Source: Hansfordia pulvinata
Lineage: Eukaryota; Ascomycota; Sordariomycetes; Xylariales
Assembly (NCBI GenBank): GCA_006538405.1
Contig: BJKQ01000006.1
Span: forward strand, 953,001 to 1,017,000
Reading direction: 5' to 3'
DNA length: 64,000 bases
Position 1 is the first letter of the stretch. Every line of letters starts with the position of its first letter. The position numbers and the translations under genes were made by a program. This document shows positions 41,450 to 52,726 of this stretch, one piece after another. A model generated the notes under the pieces. It was not told the origin of the DNA and searched no databases. It saw nothing but the letters and a program-made list of their open reading frames with translations.

Positions 41450-44400
41450 ATGGTAAGTTTCCCCGCGTGCGGCGCAAGGCTATGGCCACGACCCAGGATC
41501 GCTAATAGCCACCCCTCTGTCTTGCCAGCCCGCCTTCTCTGCCATCAACCTCGAGCCCGAGGAGAACGTCGTCGACGAGATAGATACGACTCGTGAGCTT
41601 CAGGTAAGTACTCGTCTCCAGACCACTTCAGTATTGGCCATGTCGCCTGACCATCGTTCGCCCCTCTAGATCGATGAAGCCTTGAAGCGCTATCAGACCG
41701 CCCTCAAGTTTCATGCCCAAGGCCCACGTTATTACCACGAGGCGCAGGACGCCTACGAGTCTCTTTTCCAGTCCGAGGTCTTCAAGTTGCCCGAGAATGC
41801 CACCGATTTCGAGCGCGCCGATCGTCAAACCGACTCTGCCCAGCTGCCGCTCGACCTCTCTCTTGCCCAGGCCCTCGACGGCGGTGCCGCCGACATTGAT
41901 GGCTCAGGAAGCAGTTTGCCCCAGACTCTTTATCTTGCGTATAAGAATCATGCCCAGTTTCTTCTTGACGACATTCGCCGTCAAGTGAAAAAAGCGCCCG
42001 ATCACGAGGCAAAGGTCTCCGACGCCGACACGCTCGCCCGCGCCCAACAAGCATTGCACGAGTTCGGCAGCGCTCTCGATCACGACCCCTCTGATGCCGA
42101 GCTCTGGAGACGTACCGCACGCTTGGCTGCCTATCTGGGCAGCGCGAGGACCAGTCGCTACTGTTTAGAGGCTGCCATTGAGCTTGATGACGACCCTGCG
42201 ATTGATGAAGTCGAGCCGCCTTCACTGGCTGAAGGCTTCGCTGGCGAGCAACTGAAGGCTCAGCTGGCCGTCTTGTCCGACGACGTGGCTCTCACGCATC
42301 CCATCATGACACCATATCTGAGGCGCGAAATGCCTGCTGCTCTGGCCAAATACATGGATCCCATGCCCTTCTTGCCCGATCATACCAAATCCCTGGGGGG
42401 CTCCAAGCTGTCCTCGGCCCTCAAGGAGCATACTCTAGAGTCAATACACCTCCAGTCGCAGACCGCCTCATGGGCAGACCTTGCCATGGCTCTTGTGCGC
42501 CATGTCACTTCTGATGGAGTCAGCGGTGCCCCAATTACTATCGACCTTCCAAATATTCCAGATACCCCCGAGCCCGAGCCGAGCGTGAACTGGCCAATCG
42601 AGCAAAGCAGGACGCCGACAACAAACAAGATAGGACGTCAACCAGCGCAGATGAAGGTGCTTCTCCAACGAATGCCACCAAAGATGAGGGCACCGACTCA
42701 CCCATTGAGCCTCGCTCCGGACACGGTGCTAGCCAAGACGGAGTGGGAGGCGAGAAGAGTCTATCCAACTCCCGGAAACGCTCGCAATCAACTGCCGGTA
42801 TAGCCGATACTGCAGCGAGTGGCGGTGCTGCACACGACGAAGAGGTCGCCGACCAGAAACGCAGCAAGCGAATCCGGCGTCAGCAGCAGTCACTGGCTGC
42901 CGATGGAGCCATCAGCACCACCAATCAATTCGCCGCCCAGCTCCAACCTTTCCAGACCGCGGATAAGACCCTCTTTGAGAAGACTCGCGACTTTGTGGAG
43001 AAGCTGGGTGTTTCTGACCAGGAAACACTGGGGCGCGTCGCCGAGATTCTGGACTCTTGTGCATTGGAAAACCGTGCTGCCAAGTTCGACCGCCCGGTTA
43101 TGATGGACTTGCGTCAGTCTCTCAAGAAATACGACGAGGACAGCATCAAGGTTCTGCTAAGTAAGAAGGAAACTTCCTCTGTTGGATTTTCGTCCTTCCT
43201 CGAAGACGCCAAGCCAGGATCCCAGAAGAAGACAGAAACCCCCGCTTTCGACAACACCAAAGGGCTCAAGGCTTTCATCACGGCAGTCAACAACAACGGT
43301 TTGGGGATGCAGGACGTGGCATTTGACTGGCTGCTCCATGCTTCTAAAAGCTACTTGGCCACCAAATGGTCCGACTCCATGAAAACGGCCTGCGTCCAGC
43401 TCATCAGTCATTTGGACGAAGATATACATGCTCGTCTGAATCACGAACTCAGCCAAGTCCAAAGCCATGGAAACTCCGACGACTCAATGGTGGACGTTCT
43501 GGATGAGATAAGCCAGATGTTATTCGAGCTTCACTTGGACGTGTACGAGCGCATCACGAACCCCAACAGTGCTGTCGACGAGATCGTTCGCTTGGAGACT
43601 AAAGGGCGTCTAGGACGTGCCTTTTCATTGGCAGCTACCATGAGCAAGCAGCGAATCGGGCCAGCAGCCCGCTCTAGGTCGATCCGGTTCCTTTGGGCAG
43701 CAGTCTTTTCTGTGACGTTGACTGAAGGCGTCTCGAGGGATCACGTACTCCAATGCTGGAAAAGTCTTCGGGATACTCTTGTCGAGGAGCCAGAGGTCGT
43801 CAATATACAGCTTCCGAACAACGCGATCATGCCAGAAGTATCCGCCCACGCGGCCGAAAGAGAAATCTCGAAGCTCACGACAATGGATTTTTTCCTTGGC
43901 TTGTTCCAAGACGACATGAAAGATCCTCTTTCTGTCATTGAAAGCCTGGAGCCCGTCCTGAACCCATCCTCTGTCCATACCACCGACGCTGAAGCTCCGA
44001 CAAAGGCGATCGATGCCCCTTCGGCGCCTCACCAAGAAGACTCGACCAAGTCCAAGCAGGCCAGCGAAGAAAAGGGGCATGAGAACGAGACACCTAAGGG
44101 CCTTCCTTTATGTGATACAGCCACGCAGAGTCTTCGTGATCTTTGGAAGTTTCTGCAAGGAACTAGCACCGAGCTTCGCTTGTTCCTCTGGAACCGTTTG
44201 GGCGAGGCGTATCAAGCCATCGAGTATCCCACCAAACAGTTCTCGTGTCAGCTCAAGAGCATCGAGATGATCGTCGCAGACTTTGAGACTGAGACATTTT
44301 CAGGTGCCACACTTGAAGGCCGAAGACCCCTGATGATGAAAATGCTCAAATTCTTGGACGAGAATCTCATCAATGCACTTGGAATGGCGCTTAATGACCC

Positions 44401-47400
44401 GGCCGCATTCGAAATTGTTGATGTGGACCATCTCAAATCCTCCATGGCTAGCTTAACCAGACTTGCCTGCATTATGCATATTGTCTGTTTACACGAGGAT
44501 GAGGTTCGTGTCGGTATGGCGCAGTACGGGTCGACATCTCAAACCTTTCAGGCGTACGTGGCCAAATTGCGCGAAATACAGGTCAGGAATTGGTCGCTCC
44601 TCTACACCATGATCAAGTTTGGCATTGCCCAAAATCCAGGAGTCTTCGCAAACCCCGAGGTCACCGCCGCCGACTATCTGGCTGCCGTTCATCAAGTGAT
44701 TGGCCTGCGCAAGTTCTGCAAGGCTTCCAACAAGATTTTCTTGAAGATGATGCGCGTCGAGATTCTAAAGAAGACCAGCATCGAAAACTGGGAAGACTAC
44801 CTGGGCCAAGTGCTGTACGATCTGTACGGATTGAAACTTGGGCTCGGAATCTGGGAAGCCGAGGATCACGGCTGTCCGTCGGAGAAGCTCGAGAGGCGGA
44901 ATACTGTGGCTTTGGTCGAAAAGGTTGCCTCCATTGCCAACCACATGCCCATGAAGGATCTGCTGAAGTCAGATCTCAAGGGTGCCATTGAGCACATGCA
45001 GCAGGCGATTGGACAGACCAAGTCGAACCAGCAGCTCATTCACAACCTGCGGAATTTCAATTCATTGTTGCAACAGCCCATCTTGCCTCTGAGGCTATAC
45101 CAGGCGCTGCGCGGCAATGTCACCATTGACGCCGTCATCGTCAACACCCCTGATAGCGCCTTGGCCAAGCATCAATGGTTCTTCTTGCTCGGCATGATTG
45201 CCTTCAGCAAGTTCAAGGGAGTCGACCTCAATCGCAGACAGACCCCTGGCGCAACAGATGATCTCCGCATCGGCGCTACCTTCCTCCGTCAGCAGCTTCA
45301 GTTCACGCCCGACCAGTGGGACGCCTGGTTTCGTCTGGCCGAATGCTTCGACTATGAGCTAGACGAGTCGGTGTTGTGGACTGCTGATAAGATGAATAAG
45401 GAACGCGCCGAGCTTCTCAAGTATCAGCGCAATTCTATTCACTGCTACACCCTTGCCCTGTCGTACTCCCAGAATGTTTTTGTCGACAAAAACGACGAGG
45501 AAGCCATTGACACCCTCCACGACCTGTACTACAAGTTCGGTCTGCGCATGTACGCATCAAGCCGAGAGCCTTTCGCAATGGAGCCCTTCAAGCACGCGGA
45601 TAAGCGCTGGGTTATTAACGAGACAGGTGCCGATGCCAAAACCTTGTCGTCTCAGATGGAAGACTACAAGGTATGGAAATTTGCTGCCAAATTATTCAAA
45701 AAGGCCATGGCCGTGAAACCAAAAGCTTGGAGGTAAGTCGTCTTGTCAGACACCGTGATCTCTCACTCAACACGGGGCGAAATACTGACGGCTTCAAGAA
45801 ACCCCTTCATGTTCGCGAAATGCATTTGGAAAATGTACCAGAAGCCATACACGTCCCTGGACCACCAGGATCGACAGTCGCGACCGACTATGGAAACCGT
45901 CATCGAAGCCCTGGAGAAGTCGATTGAGGTTGTTTCTGCTCTACCAAAACCCCGTGGCGGTCAGGACCCTGTTCTCGAGCCTCACTACAAGATTGTATCA
46001 GTACTGCACAAGCTTGTAGTGCGCGGGGACATGAAGATGCAGGAAGCCGTCGATATCATGCATCGCCAGCCGTTTGCAACCAAAGGCGAGGATGCGCCCA
46101 AGATCGAAGGCGATGCGCCCGAGGAAGCTTACAAGACCTATGTCATCAAGGCCCTTGGCAACCTCAAGGAGAAAGACCGCTCGAATTGGCAGCATCGCAT
46201 CATCATGCGGCACGCCAGAATATTGTACGGGGATCCTCTGAAAGTGGGCGAGGCGCCCAGTAGCCCCGACAGGGCTTCAGACACCGTTGACAGCCCCGCC
46301 GCATCCCCTGAAATCGAGCAAGACCGTGCAACGGCAGCCTTCGCCGTTCTGCGAGAGTCCATGCTGACAAAGACCATGGTCATGAACGTGTGGAAGTGTG
46401 ACGCGGAGCGACCAGGTCGCCACCACGTTTACACTGAGCAGTACGTCAAGTACACAGTCCGCTTGCTTGTTGTGTTGAAGGACCGTGTCAACTTCGAGGC
46501 CTTGCTCCGACGCCTTCGCAAAAAGGGCGCGGACTTCTATCACTTTGCCGACATGTGGCAGTCCTGTTCCGAGTCTTATCTGGGTTTGCTGCGGACTATC
46601 TACAAGATTGAAGAGCGCGAGGAGGCTTTCAAAAACATGATTCCTGAACAATTCGACCAGGTAGGCGCGAAGATGAGCGAGTGGGCATCACAGCCAGGAT
46701 CCGCACATCGCGCTTTCACCGCTCTGCAGGATGCGATTGAGCTGAAGAAGCTCAATGGAGGGTTGATGAAGGCAGGGGCTATCGATGAGCTGATTGTCGC
46801 TTGCTATGCCACTCTTTACGAGGAACTCCAAGACTCTCTGCCAGGGCCTCCTATCCCCGACATTCTCGAGGAGCAAGACCGCGAAAGAGCCAAGCGTGCC
46901 GAGGAAGAGAACCCCCCTGCTGCTTCCGAGACCAAAGGCGCGGAAGAAGAGCAGAAACCTGCGGGCCCGGAGAACAAACCCGCCAACGTCTTCAGCAGTC
47001 TCCTCAACCCCCCATCTCAAGACAACTCGGGCACCGAGGGCGCCACACCTGCTGCTGCCGCGACCAGCTCCCATAGCGATGCCGCACAAAGACCGCGCAA
47101 GATTGGGATCAAGAGGGCCGATATTCTCCGGAAAGCAGATCAGGCTGTTGTACGGGCCCAGGAAGGTCCGAAACCCGCCACCAAGTCACGCAGATCCGTA
47201 TCAAGTGGCAGGGCTCCCGGCGTGGAAGGCGCCGACGATGGCGAACATGGTGATGGCGAAGGAGGGGAAGTGGCTGTGCAGGGCGAACACGAAGAAAGCG
47301 TTCTGCAGGGCGACGTGGAAATGAAAGACGAGGGGGCTGAAGACAGTTCTGCTCCAGGCAGCGTCCACGACTCGGCAGATGACGAGAGCGATCTCAGTGA

Positions 47401-48106
47401 TGTCCCTCCAGAGGACTTGCTGGATGAAGAGGAGGCTCAGGCCCTAATGTTCCCGAAACTCTCGGCTTCGCGACGGCAGAGTGCCGCAGAAGGGGACGAG
47501 ACGGAGGCTTCGGCTGAGGAAGAGAGCGCAGGTGAGGATGATGACGCGAAAACGGACGAGGAGATCCATGAGGGCGAGGGCGAAGGGGAGGTTGAAGAAG
47601 ATGAGGAGATGGAAGAAGGCGAGGGTGGGCATGAAGAAGAGGATGATGATGAGACTGAGCATTTTGAAGATGCTAGAGAGCAACTTGAGGACGAAGAGGG
47701 TGAAGAGCAGGAGGGACGTGACGAGATTGAGGTTGCTGTTGAAGGCGAAGGTGTTCATGAAGACGAGGACGAGGTTGAGGATGAGGGAGAAGAAGAGGGG
47801 GAAGAAGAGGACGAGGACGAGGGCGAGGGCGAGGACGAGGATGAGGATGAGGACAGCGAGGAAGCGGAAGAGGCTGAAGAAGACGAAGGGGAGGAGGTGG
47901 ATGAAGAAGGCGAAGACATTGGCGAAGAAACGCTTCATGACGCACAAGAGGAGCAAGAGGAGGATGGCGAGAATGACGAAGGGGAGAGGGATGAGGATGG
48001 CGAAGAAGAAGACGAGGAAGACGAAGAAGAAGAGGAAGACGAGGAGGACGAGGAAATTGAAGAGACGATGCACGAGGGAGAGCCCATGGAAGGCGTTGAG
48101 GAGTAA
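41450..48106 (+). CDS. HIR3: HIR complex subunit HIR3 (CABIN1 homologue); frame broken once
   Basis: HIR3 is a large helical-repeat scaffold of the HIR histone chaperone complex, which deposits H3-H4 outside replication and represses histone genes. The N-terminus MPAFSAINLEPEENVVDEID and EALKRYQTALKFHAQGPRYY are typical, as are the TPR-like LWRRTARLAAYLGSARTSRY and later VWKFAAKLFKKAMAVKPKAW. Exons are 41450-41452 (only the ATG), 41529-41603, 41670-45732 and 45799-48106. Within exon 3 the frame slips near DLPNIPDTP. One extra C in the C5 run at 42565-42569 restores it, reading on as RARAERELANRAKQDADNKQ. The corrected product is about 2149 residues. The last roughly 190 residues are almost pure Glu/Asp/Gly, a plausible histone-binding tail. 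A basic KSRRSVSSGR patch precedes it. Confidence 0.9.
47500..48070 (+). repeat. acidic low-complexity coding tract (HIR3 tail)
   Basis: Imperfect GAG/GAA/GAC/GAT codon arrays encode an extremely acidic tail. Both strands are open in several frames here, so the antisense ORFs (47444-48139 and others) are by-products of the purine bias. Confidence 0.85.
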
Positions 48107-48500
48107 TTCGGGACGGTCTTCATTCATATCCATAATCAACTTCTGCGTAACGAGTTTGCTTCACAATCAATATTGGATGTTCCTTTCTCAAACGGAGACC
48201 GGGGCCGTCATGTCTCGCGCTCTTTCTGAGGGGTGTCCCTGTCTACCTACTCAGGTAATCAAGCCAGCAACCTTAACACTGGCGCCCGAACCATGATATC
48301 GACTCTTGAACTAATTTGCTCACGCCAGATTCACGAGGTCAGACCACGGATAAAAGCGAAGCCGGAGCGACAAGGACGGCAGACGTCCGGTCCAGATTGC
48401 TTAGGGGCCGTAAAACGATTGGCATTACAACAATGAATACAGCAATAGCACCCGACCCGACAGTAAACGTCCACCGGGCAGCCTCTTCCACGAGGCCTCG
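48107..48500. other. intergenic, convergent 3' ends
   Basis: Spacer between HIR3 and the hypothetical gene on the minus strand; no gene seen. Confidence 0.55.
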
Positions 48501-49819
48501 TCAAAAGTATTCGCCAGTGTCCATGCCCATGGCGTCCTGGTCCATGACCTGGCCCTCGCCGAGGTGCTCCCAGGCGTCGACGTAGCGGTCGAAGCTCGTG
48601 AAGTCGTCGACGCTGGCCTCCCACTTCTTCATCCTGATCCTCTTCTCCGCGACCTCGGAGCTCCTGGGGCCCTGCAGCACGAGCCGGGCGTACCGCGCCT
48701 CGTTGGCCGAGGTGGCCATGACCCGGTACCACGCCTCGCAGCCCCGGGGCCGCCACTCGTCGACCCAGCCGACGAAGTCCTTGAAGACGTCGCGCTGGTT
48801 GGACGCGACCCAGGCGTACTGCGGGTCGTGGGCGACCTGGTCGCGCGGGGCGCCGACCAGGACGACGAGGCCGGCGCGCTCGGCGTGCTCGAGGGTCCAG
48901 GCCACCGACTCCTCGAGTCTCGGGCGCAGCGAGCCCATGACCTTGAGCATGTCGTTGTCGTGGCCGTCGTACCGGGGTTCTGGCCCTTGGCCGGGTACTT
49001 CCAGGCCCAGAGCATGCGGCGCGTCTTCCTGCCGCCGCGCGAGACGGCGACCAGGCCGAACAGGACGACGGACGCGCGCGTGTGGCCCTGCAGCGACGCC
49101 GTTTCCGACAACTTGATCTCGTTCTTGCCAACGACCTTGGTCGGCCCCTCCTGCGCGGGCCCGGGCCTTTTCTTCTTCTTCTTCTTCCTCTTTTCGGAAC
49201 TCGTTTCTCCAGCTACCTGCGTCTTCTTGCGCCTCGGCGGCTGCTTGTCGTCGACCTCGCCGCTGGACGGGCGCGCGGGCTTCTTCTTCCTGCGGCTGCT
49301 GGACTGCGGAGGCGGTGTCTTCTTCTTCTTCGGCTTCTGCTTCGGGCTCGAGAAAGGGTTCCACCCCCGGCTATCCAGACTAGTCTCCTGCCTCGTTGTC
49401 CATGTCGATGGAGAGCGGCTGTGCTGCTTGTCCTGGTAGTCTGCCTCGGGGCTCACGTCGTTGCTCCTCCCGGTCGCTTGTCCTACAGGGCTCGTCTCTG
49501 GCACAACCCGAGCCTCCTCGGGCCCGCCGGGCTCAGTATCTGCCGCGAAGCATCGCTGTTCCTTTGGCTGGAGGGATATTGCTGTCAGCTCTTGACTAAA
49601 GTGCTGCCTTCTTTTGTCTTCTCTCTCTCTCTCTCTCATACGAAATCAGAGAACCCTAATTTCCTCCTCGATTCGATTCCAGAGAACAAGGGGAAAGAGA
49701 TAGGAGTTGAGAGAGACAGAGACTCACCGAGGCTCGTTGTGCAACTCGCACAGCGCAACATGGACCGAAGAAAGGCAGCAGGCGGCGAGGAGGGCGCGGA
49801 GAGCGCCCTTCAGACGCAT
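48501..49819 (-). CDS. hypothetical Lys-rich protein with signal-peptide-like first exon; frame broken once
   Basis: I do not recognise the family. A first exon 49728-49819 (ATG 49819) encodes MRLKGALRALLAACCLSSVH and VALCELHNEP, a good signal peptide, and ends at a GTGAGT donor. The best in-frame acceptor is at 49596 (CTTTAG), starting exon 2 with QELTAISLQPKEQRC; a stronger-looking CCTCCAG at 49568 gives the wrong frame. Exon 2 carries Lys/Arg runs (SSRRKKKPARPSS, SEKRKKKKKKRPG) and then an ordered region: SVVLFGLVAVSRGGRKTRR, VAWTLEHAERAGLVVLVGAP, YAWVASNQRDVFKDFVGWVD and WYRVMATSANEARYARLVL, to a stop at 48501. The frame slips between AKGQNP and RYDGHDND at the G4 run 48974-48977 (one base missing). 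Corrected length 395. If the first exon is right the product is secreted or membrane-bound, although the Lys runs also resemble nuclear signals. Confidence 0.6.
49621..49637. repeat. (CT)8 microsatellite in proposed intron
   Basis: A CT tract inside the proposed intron of the hypothetical gene (49597-49727), where it is AG on the sense strand. It also makes a false ATG-led RERERE frame. Confidence 0.9.
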
Positions 49820-50111
49820 CGTCGCGGGTGCGAGCCAGCCACGGACATTGAAAGCGGCGGCGGAATCAGGGATGTTGCGGGTGGAAGGATTGGACGCACC
49901 GAGGGGGATGGGCTTACGAGTAAACGGCCAGCGCTTAAAACAATTCAACGTAGACCAGCGAACTCAAGAAAAGGGGCAAAGAAAGATCCACAGCGCCGAC
50001 GAACCATGTCGCCAAGGGGGCGCGGCAGCATCCAGCCATTCCGGGCGGCGGCGGCGACTTGACCTTGCCAGCGTGGAGTTTTTGTACTGCCTACCTGAGA
50101 AATCATGTGTT

Positions 50112-50113
<2 letters not shown>

Positions 50114-50147
<34 letters not shown>
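50114..50147. repeat. (GGC)11 microsatellite
   Basis: Eleven perfect GGC units in intergenic DNA. Confidence 0.95.
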
Positions 50148-50201
50148 TGCAAACAAGTCAACGATCCCGGTCGCCGACGCGCGCGATGCGGTCAATGGCT
50201 G

Positions 50202-50227
50202 CTCTCTCTCTCTCTCTCTCTCTCTCT
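50202..50227. repeat. (CT)13 microsatellite
   Basis: Thirteen perfect CT units. Confidence 0.95.
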
Positions 50228-50465
50228 TTACCGCGCGCTGTTTTGCTTGGTAATAACGATGCGCCGGACCGATAGCGGCAATGGGATCATGACGGGTTTC
50301 CGCGTGCTGCCCGTATAAGGGAATGATATGGTTTAGCCACCACCGCCATTCGCCACGGCCGTTTGTCATTGCTTAATTCCCACGATTCCCCAGAGCGACG
50401 GTCCGCCGGCAAGTGGAGGTACCTAAAAGCGCCCAAGTCAGCCGGTTCCACGGGGGGTAGGTACC

Positions 50466-50480
50466 TACGAGTAGGTACCT
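50466..50480. repeat. composite recurrent element, copy 2
   Basis: Identical to the 15-mer at 33777-33791, here preceded by a second AGGTACCT so that the TACGAGTA word is flanked on both sides. Confidence 0.8.
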
Positions 50481-51562
50481 AGCAGGCCCACCAACCACTT
50501 CCCTTGTTCTTCGTCGCCTCTTCTTCGCGGAACCCTGCTCACCTGCGGCTCATTCGCCATCCCGAGCCGCCCTTGAAATAGACTGGACAGGCACTGGGGC
50601 CAACTTACAAGGTCCAGTAACCCTAGACTCTGCCCTTTCCGAGTTGGCGGTGGCAACGTCTCGAGGTTCTTGAGCAGACCCCCGAAACTCTTACAGCTTT
50701 CACGTTGAACATGAAGTCATCCACGCTGCAAGCGCAGACTTGAGCCGGTTTGCTGCTCGACTGCCGCCAAAGATCAATCAGCATCCAGTGCAATCGTTAC
50801 AAGGCTGATGCCATTGTTGTCTGTCGCAGTGTCCCTCACAAGGGATGGCCCCTCAAGCTGTCAGAGGCTATTCAGATAAGAAAACGTGTTTGAAACTCTA
50901 GAGCATGATTCGCTATCGCTCGCACCGCAATCCCCTTTATAGGCGGCTGAAATGTCAGACAAATGTAACCCCATGCAATTTGCTCCGTGTCTTGCCACTG
51001 CGCCGTGGTCCCAGTCTTGCAATCATGATTGCGCCCCGATGTCCGATGCCGCCGTCCACCTTGATTGCGGAACTTTCATCCCTTGGCCCCAGACGAGCTC
51101 TTGGGCTCTCCTGGTTATGCAGTCAACAACAGAAGCAATAGAAAGAAAGAGGGGACAGAAAAAAATAAACAGGCGTGAGATAATGCGGTTACACAAAACA
51201 ACCCCAGAGTCCACATGCTCGATCCCTGCTTCTCTGAAAACAGTCGCCAACTCCTCAATATGCAGATTGCATGCATGCAGCTCGATCCAGACCCAATGAA
51301 AACCCCCAATCCAGTAGTTGCCAGGGGAGGATTGGCTGATGACGAACACCACCACCACTTTCGTCCCCTCCTAAGCAAGCGAAATGTCGGTAAAGAGGAT
51401 GCAAAGAAAGGACTCGATCGATATCCAAGCCACCGCCACCAAGAAAACATCTCCAACGCCGCCTGCGCAATGTAATAAATCAAGGGCCTGCATTCCACCC
51501 TCCCAATCTCCATGATGGAGGGAGCAGGGGCTGGCCGGCTGGGTAGCCAGCTGGTTGAGAAG

Positions 51563-51565
<3 letters not shown>

Positions 51566-51595
<30 letters not shown>
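51566..51595. repeat. (TC)15 microsatellite abutting the IPK1 stop codon
   Basis: Fifteen TC units; the TGA stop of IPK1 (51594-51596 on the minus strand) uses its last two bases, so the repeat begins the 3' UTR. Confidence 0.95.
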
Positions 51596-51598
<3 letters not shown>

Positions 51599-52726
51599 GG
51601 CAGGCAACAGCGCACCGGACGCTTGCGCGCCCCTCAGCCGAGTACCAGCCGCCAGAGATGAGCTCGCCCTCGACATGAGACCATTTCGCCAGCTTGGCGT
51701 CGTCGGTGCACTTGCAGTCGAGGTCAATCAGGCGGACGGCGCGGATTTCCACAGAGCTGCCATCTGCGCTGGGAACCGCCTTGATGAAGACACTGCAATC
51801 GCGAATGGCCATGGCTACCTCAAAGTCATGGCCTTGGGTCTGGTCATCTCCTTCTGAAGCCTGAACGCCACGCTGAAAGTGGTGCAGACCGACGGCGTTC
51901 CGCTGACGCTGCAGCTTCTGCAGGAAGCGTAACGAAGGCTGGACGCGGTCTCGAAAAGCGCGTGTGAAGGCGGCCAGGCCAACTGGGTCGTCAGCACCGC
52001 CCGGCCACAAGTTGGCGAGAGCGGAAGCAAGTTCGCCTCCCTCGGAGTCGTCATTGCTGAGAAGGTGGAGAGGGCATGCACCCATGTCCCCTTTCCCCGA
52101 GCCACTGCCTTTCTGGCGCTTCCAAGGGCTGAGGGCGCATGTGCGGCAGCGACGAGCATTGTGCGGAGCGCTGGGACTCTGTACCAACCACTTGGGTTTG
52201 AGCTCGATGTTGAGGCCCGGGCCGTGTCGTAAGTTCGGCATGAGGATGGCCTCGGGCTCCTGGCAAAGCTTGGGTGGTATGTCCCTCGGCGCTCAGCGGG
52301 GCGGGCGCCCGACGCTTCGAGAGCGCGCAGCTGCGAGTCGAGGCGGTTGACCGTCGGGCTTGACAGACGACACAGGTGCAGAGGAAGCAGAAGGCTGGGA
52401 CCGCTCTTGAACAGCGGCGCGATGCGTTCTCCGATCTGGGTAACTGTGGTGCGTGCGCTGTACGTCGGCAGGTCCTTGCGAACACGCAAGATGTAGGCGC
52501 CGTCATGGGCGGCTAAGCTACTATCGGCATGAAATCGGACAGTCCACACCGTGTTGGCTGCACCTTCGGCCATGTACTCGAAGCTGGCACTACCCGTGGG
52601 GATGGTGTTGGAACAGAGGCCCAGAAGCATGGCGATGCGGCGGAAGACGTCGGCCTCCCCCGATTTGGGGGTCTCGAGGGAAACCGAGTCGGAGCTCCGA
52701 GCCAGTGGGTCGGTAATGATTGCCAT
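51594..52726 (-). CDS. IPK1: Inositol-pentakisphosphate 2-kinase; frame broken once
   Basis: IPK1 phosphorylates IP5 to IP6, the precursor of inositol pyrophosphates. Visible blocks: EGAANTVW (residues 54-61) and YILRVRKDLP in the nucleotide-binding lobe; RALEASGARPAERRG; then ILMPNLRHGPGLNIELKPKW and LVQSPSAPHNARRCRTCA, the strongest IPK1 signature; AVGLHHFQ; MAIRDCSVFI; RLIDLDCK (metal-binding Asp region); and the final LISGGWY. The first frame (from ATG 52726) is lost after ERRG, and the second frame resumes with PPKLCQEPEAILMPN. A single missing base between about 52300 and 52271 (G3/C3 runs at 52272-52285) accounts for it; corrected length is 377 residues. I find no intron that would bridge the two frames. 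Confidence 0.86.

Larger units (their letters stand above)
49820..51593. other. intergenic region with microsatellites
   Basis: 1.8 kb between the hypothetical gene (start) and the IPK1 stop. It contains a GGC and a CT microsatellite, three AGGTACCT words (50417, 50459, 50473) and one TACGAGTA (50466). No gene seen. Confidence 0.5.

Noticed and set aside
47444..48139. Leu/Phe/Val-rich minus-strand frame resembling a membrane protein
   Set aside because: It is the complement of the acidic HIR3 tail; GAG and GAA codons read backwards as Leu/Phe codons.
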